Assembly (NCBI GenBank): GCA_030323305.1
Contig: CP106741.1
Location: 749,001 to 813,000 of the forward strand
Direction of reading: 5' to 3'
Origin: Paenibacillus sp. CC-CFT747
GTDB lineage: Bacteria; Bacillota; Bacilli; Paenibacillales; NBRC-103111
Length of the DNA: 64,000 nucleotides
Below are positions 7,855-17,709 of this stretch, in pieces. Below the pieces are notes generated by a model. It ran no database searches, had not been told where the DNA came from, and worked only from the letters and a program-made list of their open reading frames with translations. Both the position numbers and the translations under genes were made by a program. Every line of letters begins with the position of its first letter. The first letter of the stretch is position 1.

Positions 7855-8879
7855 TTAGTGCAATTCCTTATGAATGGCGTCAAGCAGCCGCAAGGTTTTG
7901 TCGCAGCTGTATTCCCAGAACATAACCCCGGCCAGGCCGGCGTCTAGGACAAAAGCGCATTTATGGTGCAGCGATTCCTCGTCGTCATACGTGATGAAGG
8001 TGCTTCCATCGAACAGGTACGGGGCCTTCGCTTCCTCGTCCCAATACCGGACATAGCCGTTCCGGTTGATGTAGCCTTCCGCCAGCGCGGTATAATCCGG
8101 TCCGTACCCCCGGAGCCGGAAGTCATCTGAAGCAGCCCCCGGTTGTGATCCGGCACCTCCTTCCACATCCGGGAATAGAACGCCGCCCCGATCACCAGCT
8201 TCTCCCGGGGAACGCCCGCCTTCTCAAAGAGCTGAACGGAGCGTTCCACGCTGATCCGGAACAGATCCCCGGTCGGGGCGAACAGATTCGTATGGTGTCC
8301 CGTCAGCGTTTGGAACCCGCCGCGCATGTCATAGGTCATGAGCTGCACATAATCGAGATAGGCCTGAACCTGATCCATCTCGGTCCCGTCCAGGTAATAC
8401 TCGTCCGCCCCCGCGGCTATCGTCAGCAGATAAGGCCTTCCGTCTTCCCCGGCCTTCTTGTCCAGCTCTTCTCTCATTTCCTTCAGGAGCAGCGTAAAAT
8501 TCCTCTTGTCGGCGGGAGACGCGCCGATTCCGGCAACCGCGTAGCACGGATATTCCCAATCCAGGTCCACCCCGTCAAAAAATCCGCTTTCCAGCACCTT
8601 GACCGCGGAAAGGGCCATCCGGCGCCTGCCCTCCTCCGTGGAGGCGGCTTCGGAGAAGCCCCCGGCGCTCCAGCCGCCGACGGACAGCAGAATCTTGAGG
8701 TCGGGGTTATAGCTCCTCAGCACCTTCAAATGAGCCAGGTTCTGAAGATGACCCGTCTGGATTTCGTCCTCGCGAACATGCCCGAAGGCCACGTTCAGAT
8801 GCGTCAGCTTGCGGGCCGCCTCGGCCGTGATTTCCGGCAGCGCCCGGTCGCCGGCATAACCTACAATAAGCTTCTTCAT
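7855..8879 (-). CDS. GH18 glycosidase (chitinase / endo-beta-GlcNAcase-like), frame break
   Basis: Acts on beta-1,4-GlcNAc linkages by substrate-assisted catalysis. From ATG 8879: KLIVGYAGDRALPEI, the barrel strand KILLSVGGWSAGGF, and catalytic FDGVDLDWEYPC (the DxxDxDxE motif, near residue 103). YVQLMTYDMRGGF follows. The frame changes at a C5 run (8107-8111) and continues as GYGPDYTALAEGYIN to the CAFVLDAGLAGVMFWEYSCD end, giving about 341 residues in total. No signal peptide, so cytoplasmic. With mannosidases beside it, a role on the chitobiose core of N-glycans or on chito-oligosaccharides is plausible (inference). Confidence 0.85.
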
Positions 8880-8883
8880 GGCG

Positions 8884-10217
8884 TCAGCCTTCCTTTCCTT
8901 CCAAAATGCCTTTCTTCATCGCCCGGTAAACGAGCTGGGCGAACAAGCTGTTGGACCAGGCAAACCAAGGACGAGTGAACTGGGCAGGATCATCCGCGTG
9001 AAAGCCTTCATGCATGAAGCCGGTTCCGGCATCGGTCGTCTCGAGCAGGCCGATCATCTCGAGCATTTCGTCGTCCGTCTCGGCCGTGAGCCCCTGCATG
9101 GACAAGGCCATCGGCCAGATGTACCCCGGCGGCGTATGAGGACTTCCGATTCCTTTGGCCGCCGCTCCTTCGTAGTAGTAAGGATTCTCCTTACTCAGAA
9201 TGAAGCGGCGGGTGTTCCGGTAGACCGGATCGTCATGGTCCGCGTAGCCGAGGTAAGGAATGGAGAGCAGGCTCGGCGTTCCCGCGTCATCGATCAGCGA
9301 GTAGTTGCCGAAGCCGTCCGTCTCGTAAGCATAGATGCGGCCGAATTCGGGATGGCGGTAAATCCCGTACAGCTCGATGCCGTGACGGATTTCCTCCTCG
9401 AACGCTTCCATCTCCCGGACGAAGGCTTCGTCGCGGTACACCCACCGGGCCATCTCCTGCATTTGCGACAGCGAAACGGCTGCGAACATGTTCGAAGGGA
9501 TGTTGTAATGAAGCTCGCAGGCGTCGTCGCTCGGCCGGAACCCCGACCAGACCATACCCGTGTAATTAACCGGCATCCCGAGGCCGTTGTTGCGCAGCGT
9601 GTCGATGGCCGGGCAGTTGGTCCGCATGAACCGGTAAGGGAGTTCTCGGCATGCCGCTGCTCGGTTCTCCAAACATCCACGATGGAATGCATCGCCTTAT
9701 GGAACGTTTCGTCAAAAATATCCGTTAGGCCGGTTTCTTTCCAGTACCGGTAGGCAAGACGGATGGTGAAGCAGAGGGAATCGAGCTCGAATTTGCGCTC
9801 CCATACCCAGGGGGACATGTCGGTCTGGTCGTTCGCGTCCCAATGCCAATGATTCGCCGTCTCGTTAAACGCATTCGCGTAAGGGTCGATTCCGATGTAC
9901 CGGGCATGCCGCTTGATCAGCCCCGAAAGGATGCGCTGCAGCCCTTCGTCCTCCTTGGCCAGCGGGACATAATGCATAAGCTGCTCGACCGAATCCCGAA
10001 GCCACATGGCGGGGATGTCCCCGGTGATGACGAAGGTGGTGCCGTCATCCATGAGCTTGGTGGTCGTCTCGAGCGTATTCGGGAAGCAGTTCTTGAACTG
10101 CTGCAGCAGCCGGGGACGTCCGGCCAGCTTGGCCTCCGCTTCCTTCAGCACCTCCCGGACGGCGTCCGGAAGGGCGAGAGGAGGCATGGCGATGCGGGGA
10201 AGCTTGAATGAGTCCAT
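8884..10217 (-). CDS. GH125 exo-alpha-1,6-mannosidase, frame break
   Basis: Inverting alpha-mannosidase family (formerly DUF1237). From ATG 10217 (AGGAGG ribosome site): TFVITGDIPAMWLRDSVEQL is the family hallmark, with the substrate-binding stretch ANHWHWDANDQTDMSPW. The frame shifts near 9645 after VWRTEQRHAENS and resumes with PYRFMRTNCPAIDTLRNNG, then VNYTGMVWSGFRPSDD, NIPSNMFAAVSL and a normal end, in all about 444 residues, the usual length. It lies 10 bases after GH38; GH125 and GH38 enzymes are often paired to strip alpha-mannosides. No secretion signal. Confidence 0.9.
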
Positions 10218-10227
10218 GGTTTACCTC

Positions 10228-13200
10228 CTATGCCTGACGGGATGAGATGAGCTTCACCGTTTTGATTTCATAAGGCCGGAACGTCAGCTCGAAGGTTCCT
10301 TCCCGGCAGCCGAGCGGTTCGAGTTCATCCTCGAGCAGATTAACCAGGGTGGCCTGCACCGCCGCATCCGGCCATTCCACGCTGACCGTTTCCCGGGCGC
10401 CCGACGATTCGTAGAAGCGCAGCACGGTCCCCTGCTCATCCTCGGAAGCTTTGACCGTATCCAGGATCACGTGCTCGCTGCGGAAGCCGATCAGGGACTG
10501 CTCCGCAGGAAGCGTACCGGCATGACCGTCTGCCTGGACAGCCGTTACCGGATGGTTCAGCTCCATCGCCCGGCGGACGACCTGGCCCTGCCGCCAGTCT
10601 CCCTCATGGGGGAGAACGGAGTAGGTGAATTCATGCTCCCCTTGATCCGCGTGCTCGTCCGGCCATTTCGGAGCCCGCAGCAGGGAAAGCCGGATCGTCC
10701 GGTCCTTGATGTCATAGCCGTATTTGCAGTCGTTCAAGAGGCTCAGGCCGCTGCCCCTTCCGAAACGTCCGCCCAACGGTGCCCGCATACCTCAAACTGC
10801 GCCTGCTCCCAGCTGGTGTTGTTGTGCGTCGGGCGCTCCAATGCGCCGAACGGGATCTCGTAGGTGGCTTTGCCCGCAATGAGATCAGCCGGGAAGGCGG
10901 CTTTCAGAAGCTTATGGCTTTCGGCCCACTGTACCTTCGTCTTGAAATCCACGCGCCGCTGATGGCGGTACAGGATCACATCCTGGGAGATGACCGAATC
11001 GTTCAGCTTCCACTGGAAGCGCAGCACATCGCGTGTCTTGCCCCGGAGAACGACCTCCCGGGAGAGAAGCTCGACCCCGCCGGCCCGCTGGGATTCGAAA
11101 CGGGGATCGATATCCCACGCATCCCAATAGGTTGGCCGGTCGTGGAAGAACTGCAGCTCGTTCGCCTTATCGCCGGGCTTCAGCCATTCCCGCCGCAGCG
11201 TCTTGTCGTACCAGCGGGTGATTTCGCCCACCGGGTTGAACTCGAGCACGTAATGCCCGGTTTCCCAAACCTCCGGAAAGGCTTCCTTCTTATCCTCAGC
11301 AAGTACCGTCGACTCATCCTGAGCAGGACGAACCCATAGGGTCGTATAGCCGAAAGCGGGAAGGGAAGGAACATAAACCGACAGTGTTTCCCCGTTCTCG
11401 GTTCGCTGAACATCGGCTTCCAAGCGGTTGCCCACTGCGTCGAAGACCGCCGGATGCTCCAGCCCGAACGATCCTTCGATCGTCACGACCTCCCCGCGGT
11501 TCCAGCCTAGGCTGTTGAACACGACGCAAGGGATGCCTTCCCCTCGGTCGATACCTTTGCGGCAAGAGCCTTCAAAGAGCCGGTCAGGGACTCCTCTCCG
11601 ATCGTAAACACCTTTTTGTATTCCTCGCGGGATGTCGCGTAAACTTCAGGGATGGAGGTGCCCGGGATAATGTCGTGGAACTGGTTAAGCAGCATCAGCT
11701 TCCAGCCCGGCTCCAGCTCCTGCTTCGCCTTCCCGCCGTTCGGGTCCGCGAATTGTCCCCATACCTCCGCCTCCCGGTACAGTACCTCCGCTTTCCGGTT
11801 GCTTCGCTTGGCAGCCGCATGAGTGGTGTACGTTCCGCGGTGGAGCTCCAGATACAGGTCGCCGTACCATTTGGGCAGCGACGGGCGGCGTTCCGCCATT
11901 TCCCCGAAAAAGGCTTCGGCGGTACTGAACCGGCTGACCGGCTGTCCGGTCATCCAGGCGGAGCGTTCGGCGAACTCGACCATCTCATTCGTCACCCCTC
12001 CGCCCCCGTCGCCGTGCCCGTAAAGCAGCATCTGCTCGGGGTGCCGGTCCTTCTGCTTGTACGACTTCCAGTGCTCGTCCACGTCCTTCGGACGGGTATG
12101 CTCGTTCACCCCGTGGTTGAGGTAGGCGATAACCGAGGTTCCGTCTATGCCCACCCAGTCGAACAGGTCATAGGGAAAAGGATTCGTGTCGTTCCAGTTC
12201 AACTTGGTCGTCATGAAATACGGCATGCCGGCCAGCTGCAAAATTTGCGGCAGGGAAGCGCAGTAGCCGAAGGTGTCCGGCAGCCATTCGATCGCGGAAC
12301 GCTTGCCGAACTCCTCCTGGTAGAAGCCTTGGCCCAAGACGAGCTGGCGGACGAGCGATTCCCCGCTCGGAAGGTTCAAGTCCGGCTCGACCCACATGCC
12401 GCCGACAAGCTCCCAGCGCCCTTCGGCAATTCGCTCCTTAATCCTTTCGTACAGCTCCGGATAATGCTCCTTCACAAAGGCATACAGCTGGGGCTGGCTT
12501 TGGGAATAGCGGAATTCCGGGTATTCGTCCATCAGCGTGCAAACCGTGGAGAACGTCCGGCTGGACTTCCGCACGGTTTCGCGGACCGGCCACAGCCAGG
12601 CGATGTCGATGTGCGACTGCCCCACCATATGCAGGAAGCCTTCTCTCGCCTCCTCGGGTGCCGCCTCCCGGACCTTCCCGGCAAGCGCCTGTTCCAGGCC
12701 GCTTACCCATTCCCCGTCCGTCCAGCGGTTCCGTTCCGTGTACATCGCATCCATTACCTCGTGAATCGCCCGGACAAGGCGCGTACGCAGCAGATCCCCT
12801 CCGGCAGCGGGGCCAGCGACTCGGCCAGAACGGTTACGCTGTACATCAAGCTCTGCAGCGACCGGTTCACGCGCACAAGCGCGGCGCGGATGCCGCGGAT
12901 GGGCGGCTGGATGACCGCCTGGCGGTTCAGCGGGTCATGCGGCTCCGGGATCGGATCGTACAGCTCGATTTCAAGCAGAGGTTCGTTCCCGACCCGGCTC
13001 GGCGGAAGCGGAACAAACCAGTGGTTGCGGTCCAGGCCGTGGTAAGGCGTGCCGTTTACCTTCAGCAGGCCCTCCTCCCCCTTCGAAGACGAAGCCGACC
13101 GGGCTGTCCTGCCAGCCCTCCGGAATTTCTACCTTCCGGCTGAGAAAGTATGTCGTGCCCTGCGTGCTGTCGAGCGGGTCGAGGCTCTGTACGCCCTTGC

Positions 13201-13330
13201 TGTCGTTGTTAAGCTCATACTCCCCCGGCACAATGTAACGGGCTCTCTGCATATGCCACCCGGGAAGCTCTATCGTCTCGAGCCACTGCTTATCGGCCAT
13301 ATCCTTAAGAAAGCGTTGAATGCGGATCAC
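10228..13330 (-). CDS. GH38 alpha-mannosidase, three frame breaks
   Basis: Zinc-dependent retaining alpha-mannosidase, about 1034 residues when the frames are joined. It starts at GTG 13330 (GGAGG nine bases upstream), overlapping the restored GH3 stop in GTGA. The N-terminal jelly-roll is followed by MVGQSHIDIAWLWPVRET (Zn ligands His, Asp), WLPDTFGYCASLPQIL (nucleophile Asp) and LLYGHGDGGGG. After the barrel come the beta domains (VFNSLGWNRGE, SLLNDCKYGYD, and LTFRPYEIKTVKL at the end). Breaks lie near 13075 (G-rich), 11535 and 10755 (G4). All joints are in conserved sequence, so an intact gene is likely. Probably trims mannose from imported glycans. Confidence 0.9.
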
Positions 13331-15638
13331 GATTCGTTTCCTCCGTTCTCTACTTGTAGTACGCACGCGGTCAGGTCCCGGCTGTTGCGTCCGACGAGAA
13401 GCCGGAATTCCCCGGCTCCACCACGGGCTGAAGCCGGGCGTCGATCAGCTGAAGATGCTCCCGGTTTACCGTGAAGGTGACCGTTTGCGTCTGTCCGGGC
13501 TCCAGGTGAATTTTGCGGAAGCCCTTCAAGGAAATCTCAGGGCGGGTTACCGAAGACGATACATCGGTCACATACAGCTGGACCACCTCGTCACCGCCCC
13601 TCTCTCCGGTATTCGTTATTTCCACCTGCACCTCGGCTTCCCCGTCCACCGTAATCCGCTCCGGAACCACCCGGACATGGTCATAACGGAAGTCAGTGTA
13701 GCTTAAGCCGAAGCCGAAAGGATACTGCGGCTCGAGGTCCGTCTCCAGGTAGCGCTTGCCGCGCGTTTTCTTGGAATGGTAATAGACAGGAAGCTGTCCG
13801 ACCTCCTTCGGGATGGACACGGTAAGGCGCCCCGAAGGGTTCACGTCGCCGAACAGAATGTCCGCTATGGCGCTCCCTCCCTCCTGCCCCGGGTACCAGG
13901 CTTCGAGTATGGCGTGCGCATGCTCGTCGATCCACGGCTCGGCAATCGGCCGGCCGTTGATATAAACCACAATCACCGGCTTGCCTTTCTTAAGAATCTC
14001 CTGAACCAATTTCAGCTGAACGCCCATCAGGGAGAGGGTAGACCGGTCGATTCCTTCTCCGCACTCCATGTCGTTCCAGGGGTCGTTGGTGACGACGGAG
14101 GCTCCCGTCCGGAGATCGATCGTCCCCTCCCCGAAATCCCGGGCGCTCGAGCCGCCGATCACCAGCACGACGGCGTCCGCTTCGTCGGCGCAGGCGAGGG
14201 CGTGCTCGAAGCCTTCCTCGGAATCGCCCTTGATCCGGCAGCCCGGCGCGTACAGCACCCGGTCGTCCGCCTCGCCCAGGGCCCGGCGTATGCCGTCGAG
14301 CACGGTAACGATCTGCTCCCTCGGCTGAGGGGAGGTATAGTCGCCGAGCTGGTTGTAGATGTGATGCGCATTGGGACCGATAACAGCGATTTTTCCGGTC
14401 TCCTTGTTTAGCGGAAGCGTCTTGCCTTCGTTCTTCAGCAGCACAATGCCTTCCCGGGCGACCCTTCGGGCCAGCTCCACATGCTCCTCGCACCCGATGA
14501 CCTTATCCGCGAATTCCGGATCCACGTAAGGGCGTTCGAACAGCCCGAGCCGGAATTTCATCTCCAGAATCCGTCCCGCAGCGGTGTCCAGGTCCGCTTC
14601 GGTTACCCATCCCTGCTCCAGCGCACGCTCCATGTGCCGGCCGAACATATAGCCCGACATTTCCATGTCGACCCCGGCCTTAAGGGACTGGGCCACGGCC
14701 TCTTCCCCGTTCTCCGCCGTGTTATGACCGTTCACGAGCATCTGGATGGCGCCAAAATCCGTTATGACAAAGCCTTCGAATCCCCATTCCTCACGAAGGA
14801 GATCGTTAAGCAGATAGGTGTGGGAGGTGCACGGAACGCCGTCAATTTCGTTATAGGCGGTCATGACCGAGCAGGCGCCCGCTTCCACCGCTTTCTTGAA
14901 CGGCAGCAGGTCGATCTCATGCAGCTCCCTCATCCCCATATGAACGGGAGCCGCATTACGGCCGCCCTCGGAGCTGCCGTATGCCGCGAAGTGCTTCAGG
15001 GTAGCCGCAATCGTCCGGTCGGAATCGAGCCGCTCGCCCTGCAGCCCCTTCACCGCTTCCACGGCGAGCTCTCCGATCAGATAAGGGTCCTCCGCGAAGC
15101 ATTCCTCGGTGCGGCCCCATCGGGGGTCGCGGACGACATCGAGCACCGGCGAATACGTGACGGCTCCTCCCTGGCTGCGGGTTTCGACGGCAATCGCTTC
15201 GCACATTTGCCGGTACAGGCCGGTATTCCAGGTGCTTCCCACCGTGAGGGGAACGGGGAAGACCGTCGCCCCGATGGCCATGTGGCCGTGGGAGCACTCT
15301 TCACCGAACAGAATCGGGATGCCAAGCCGGGAGTTCTCGATGGCGTACCGCTGGATAGCATTCGTAGCGGCCGCTCCCTGCTTCGGCGACAGGCCGGTTT
15401 CGAGCGTAACCTCCGTCCACGGGTCGGCACGAAGCACTCCGTACAGGGAGCCGACGCCGCCCTCGGCAACCGCTTTCTTGAAATCGTCTTCCATCGCAAC
15501 CGTGCCGTCCGTTTCCTTGCGGTAGACCTTCCAGCCCATCGGCTGGAGCAGCTGGCCGATTTTTTCCTTAGGCGTCATCCGTTGAAGGAGATCCTGCACC
15601 CGTTCCGGAATCGGCCGCGAAGCCTCTTTATAGATCAT
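13327..15638 (-). CDS. GH3 beta-glycosidase, C-terminal frame break
   Basis: Three-domain GH3 enzyme: TIM barrel (about 10-370), alpha/beta sandwich (about 395-600) and fibronectin-III-like end. Nucleophile Asp in GFEGFVITDFGAI, substrate-binding TLKHFAAYG, and YPFGFGLSYTDF before the Fn3 domain. It lacks the KH-rich NagZ motif, so it fits beta-glucosidase/beta-xylosidase rather than beta-hexosaminidase. As written it stops at 13371 with a non-family tail. Adding one base to the G4 run near 13405 gives EFRLLVGRNSRDLT and moves the stop to 13327, overlapping the GH38 start. First gene of the operon, divergent from the LacI gene. Confidence 0.9.
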
Positions 15639-15688
15639 GGTTACCTACTCCCAACTTTCAATTGTTATTTTTGTTATTCTAATATATA

Positions 15689-15698
15689 ATAACGTTAT
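15689..15698. promoter_or_regulatory. Candidate LacI operator 1
   Basis: Perfect 10-bp palindrome ATAACGTTAT with the central CG typical of LacI-family sites, in the gap between the divergent GH3 and LacI genes, 51 bases before the GH3 start. Confidence 0.6.
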
Positions 15699-15734
15699 GT
15701 ATCTCCAGTCTAAATCTTCCCCTTCCAAACGTCA

Positions 15735-15744
15735 ATAACGATAT
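15735..15744. promoter_or_regulatory. Candidate LacI operator 2
   Basis: ATAACGATAT differs from operator 1 by one base and lies 46 bases from it, about four helical turns, 49 bases before the LacI start. Could allow looping or autoregulation. Confidence 0.5.
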
Positions 15745-15792
15745 AGTTGGTAGAGTGTTAGGTTCGTTAGGTGACGAAGAAAGGAATATCGC

Positions 15793-16848
15793 ATGCCCAG
15801 AAAACCATCCATTCAATCTATGGCCGATCAGCTCGGCCTGTCGAAATACGCCGTTTCCCGGGCCTTAAGCGGCAAATCGGGGGTCAGCCCGGCTACACGG
15901 GAGCGGGTATTGGAGCTCGCCAAGACGCTCGGCTACGGCCTCCCTGCCCCGAAAGCGGCCGGGCCATCCCCGGGGTCGGCCTCTTCCTTCGTGCTGATCT
16001 GCATCAACCAAACGAACCGGGGAGACGCCTCCTACTGGCAGCGGGTTCTGGCCGGCCTTACTTCCGGCTGCAGCGAGAGGGGCTGGCATCATGCCATCGT
16101 TTCCCAGCCGGTTTCGTTCCCCGCCGCAACCACGTTAAGCCCGCAGGAATTGATTGCCCCGCACCTGGACTGGGGAAGCTGCCTGGGAATCATCGTGATG
16201 GGGGCCTACCCTTACCCGGTGCTTCAGCTTATGGTCCGCACCGGCAAGCCTCTTGTCCTCCTGGATCATCACGAGCCGCTGCTTTCGTGCGACGAGGTGA
16301 ATCATGCTAATATCGACGCGGGCTTCCTCATCGGCCACCACCTGTTGGCCGGCCGGAAGTGCCGCCGCCTCGTCTTTCTCGGCGACGACGGCCGGTCGAC
16401 CAGCTTTGCCGAGAGACGGATCGGCGTTCGCCTGGCCAGGGACCGGTATGGCAGCCCGGAGACGGAGCTGCAGGAGTGGGAGCTGCCTTACGAAGCGGGA
16501 GGCTGGCTCGAGGCGGCGGCCGAACGCTTCGGCCGGCTTGCCCCCGGAGAACGGCCCGACGCCTGGATCGGGGCCAACGACGACATCGCCATGCAGTGGA
16601 TGCAGCGGCTCCGGCAGATCGGCTGCTCCGTTCCCGGGGAGGCACAGGTCGCGGGCATCGACAATGTCGAAGGCGCCGCCCTGTCGTCTCCCCGCTTGAC
16701 CACGATCCACCTCGGCAAGGAGGAGCTCGGCCGCCGGGCCGTCGAGACGCTCGAGCGGCGGATCGCCCATCCCGGGACCCCTATCGAGAGAATCCAGATG
16801 GGGGCGGTTTTGATCCCCGGGATTCCGCCTAATTTAAATAACGCATGA
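15793..16848 (+). CDS. LacI-family transcriptional regulator
   Basis: 351 residues. N-terminal HTH (IQSMADQLGLSKYAVSRALSGKSGVSPATRERVLELAKTLGY split over about residues 6-48) with the hinge region, then a periplasmic-binding-like sensor domain: GIIVMGAYPYPVLQLM, LVLLDHHEPLLSCDEVNHANIDAG, IGANDDIAMQWMQRL and VAGIDNVEGAALSSPRLTTIHLGKEELGRRAVE. Divergent from the GH3-GH38-GH125-GH18 operon, so most likely its sugar-responsive repressor. The exact inducer is unknown; a mannose- or glucose-type sugar is likely from the target genes. Confidence 0.9.
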   Translation: MPRKPSIQSMADQLGLSKYAVSRALSGKSGVSPATRERVLELAKTLGYGLPAPKAAGPSPGSASSFVLICINQTNRGDASYWQRVLAGLTSGCSERGWHHAIVSQPVSFPAATTLSPQELIAPHLDWGSCLGIIVMGAYPYPVLQLMVRTGKPLVLLDHHEPLLSCDEVNHANIDAGFLIGHHLLAGRKCRRLVFLGDDGRSTSFAERRIGVRLARDRYGSPETELQEWELPYEAGGWLEAAAERFGRLAPGERPDAWIGANDDIAMQWMQRLRQIGCSVPGEAQVAGIDNVEGAALSSPRLTTIHLGKEELGRRAVETLERRIAHPGTPIERIQMGAVLIPGIPPNLNNA

Positions 16849-16850
16849 GA

Positions 16851-16880
16851 AAAGGCTGCCGAATGGGCAGCCTTTGTTAT
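16851..16880 (+). terminator. Terminator after LacI gene
   Basis: Perfect stem AAAGGCTGCC / GGCAGCCTTT with a five-base loop, then TGTTATTG. Confidence 0.75.
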
Positions 16881-16974
16881 TGATTATGGTGGAAAAAAAT
16901 TTCCATAACAAAGAAACTTTTAGCTTGGACCGGATGTCTTAGATAAAAGTAAAATAAAAAGGAGTGTACGACCA

Positions 16975-17600
16975 GTGAAAAAGTTTTTCCTTGGCTGAGC
17001 GTGTGGAATGGCTTTAACGGCTGGAACTGCGGTTTATGCCTCCGAGACCATTCAGGCGTGCCTTTTCCCCGTCAAGTATATAGTTGATGGGCAGCCAGAA
17101 GAATTAGACAGGGAGTATACGACCTTAAATGTGAATGGTCACGCCTATGTACCTATTCGCTGGCTTAGTGAAACCATGGGCGCCCATGTAGGCTATGATG
17201 GCGATTCGCAAACGATTTGGATAAATTCAACGCCAATGATTTCCTATGAGAATGAAGCCTACCCCTTCAGCCTGGCATTACCATCCAGCTGGGGGACCAG
17301 TACGTAGTGGAGGAAGGTAACCACGGGATTATCTTAACCTATAGATTTCTAACAACGTTAGGAAGAGGGGAACTCTTTAGAGTGGAGGTCTGGCCCAAAA
17401 AGGAATGGGAAACCGAAGGAGACGAACTGGCGAAAATCATTCATATCGCAAAAATAGGTGAACTCGATGACAAGGTTTATGCATTCGCTACTCCAAGTGA
17501 TGTGGAGTATGATCCCAATAACCAAAGAGCTAAAGAACAGTATCTTTCGCTGGCAAGGGATGTGGACCAGGTTAAAGCAAGTTTTACCATTGGGAAGTAA
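16975..17600 (+). pseudogene. Copper-amine-oxidase-N-like (stalk domain) secreted protein, disrupted
   Basis: Reads GTG-KKFFLG, an in-frame TGA at 16996, then MALTAGTAVYASETI as the rest of a signal peptide. Residues after it match the PF07833-type stalk domain: VKYIVDGQPEELDREYTTLN, VNGHAYVPIRWLSETMGAHVGYDGDSQTIWI. At a G5 run near 17290 the frame changes; the rest (YRFLTTLGRGELFRVEVWPKKE to VKASFTIGK) is an uncharacterised beta-rich domain. DNA here is more AT-rich than its neighbours, which may indicate transfer. Both a stop and a frameshift make true decay likely, but two sequence errors cannot be excluded. Confidence 0.65.
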
Positions 17601-17626
17601 AGCTATCTTGCCGCTTAGCCATGAAA

Positions 17627-17685
17627 AAGCTCCCCTTACGTCGAACAGGCAATGTATCTTTACCTGTCTGCCGTATGGGGAGCTT
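17627..17685 (-). terminator. Terminator of the YesS-like regulator gene
   Basis: Long hairpin: AAGCTCCCC / GGGGAGCTT outer stem with an inner ACAGG / CCTGT stem. On the minus strand it is followed by TTTTT, just after the regulator stop at 17710. Confidence 0.7.
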
Positions 17686-17709
17686 CCCCGTTTGACCTAT
17701 TTCCTCCCC

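Noticed and set aside
11675..13045. 456-codon plus-strand frame opposite GH38
   Set aside because: Antisense of the zinc-binding and nucleophile motifs of GH38; not a gene.
13371..13413. Stop at 13371 as the true end of GH3
   Set aside because: The last residues do not match the family, while the alternative frame gives a typical end and a GTGA overlap with GH38.
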